From Formicarius rufipectus (lineage: Eukaryota; Chordata; Aves; Passeriformes; Formicariidae), in NCBI GenBank assembly GCA_013399695.1, contig VXAU01004370.1, positions 1-64,000 on the forward strand: a DNA stretch of 64,000 nt, read 5' to 3'. The translations under genes and the position numbers were made by a program. Below are positions 63,801 through 64,000 of the stretch, piece after piece. The notes under the pieces are model-generated. The model worked only from the letters and a program-made list of their open reading frames with translations, did no database searches and was not told the origin of the DNA. Each line of letters begins with the position of its first letter. Positions within the stretch are counted from its first letter, which is position 1.

Positions 63801-64000
63801 GAGGAATTAATTTCATTAACAAATGGAGAGATTTTAATTTCTTTTTCTGAAGTGTCACAAAATTAGAAAATGAATGGAAGGAACAGTCATTATGACATTG
63901 TGTCATTCCTACTCTGCCTTTCCTCCAGCTCCCATAAGCGGTACTGACGTGCAGCTATCTGCAGATCTGAAAGGTATGAATCATCTCACACATTGCCGAG
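60805..64000. other. intergenic to window end, no gene recognised
   Basis: AT-rich, with an AT-only style patch at 61690-61740. A CpG-containing unique stretch at about 61880-62000 has GTGTGTCACAC and CAGTCAGTGACAG. At the very end TCCTCCAG (63930) and GAAAG-GTATGA (63974) could bound a 45-base exon, but this is weak. No LDB2 exon was recognised. Confidence 0.5.

Noticed and set aside
1..64000. tRNA, rRNA, CRISPR array or bacterial-type operon
   Set aside because: No cloverleaf-like or B-box-bearing sequence, no regularly spaced repeats and no prokaryotic gene layout was seen; the window is vertebrate.

Overview
This is a 64 kb window of an avian nuclear genome. It is vertebrate-like in having long introns, an unmethylated-type CpG island and GT-AG splice sites. 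It is bird-like because the interspersed repeats are CR1 LINE tails of several ages and short solo LTRs, with no L1/Alu-type mammalian repeats seen. One LTR resembles a family I associate with Neoaves/passerines, but I cannot place the species.

The only gene I can name is TAPT1, on the minus strand at the left edge. Three coding exons are visible: exon 1 (start codon at 10979, interrupted by a 148-base run of N), exon 2 (6143-6273) and exon 3 (1798-1916). Their splice phases agree (1, then 0, then 2 leaving exon 3). The exons rest on TAPT1-like peptides TETLGFYESD, NEAKYTERRERVYTC and CLDAFLYVFTLLPLR. The rest of the gene lies beyond base 1. The promoter is a CpG island (about 10.07-11.4 kb) with a YY1-type site on the start codon.

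From about 11.4 kb to 64 kb I find no convincing protein-coding gene. In amniotes the sequence 5' of TAPT1 is a large gap before LDB2, and this block is probably part of it. It holds a 1.5 kb CR1 LINE (16.4-17.9 kb), four shorter CR1 tails, and three solo LTRs. Two of those LTRs belong to one family and lie in opposite orientation (46.2 and 60.4 kb), each with its own 6-bp target duplication. There is also a second, orphan CpG island (36.8-37.3 kb), two CTCF-like sites, a GC-rich hairpin and minisatellite with an unresolved base, and several non-repetitive AT-rich stretches with homeodomain/POU-type motifs that are candidates for conserved enhancers.

Open questions are an unidentified coding-like relic at about 23 kb (minus strand), a well-formed non-coding exon at 35.6 kb, and the role of the orphan CpG island. 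All identifications were made by eye from the sequence; no database search was run.
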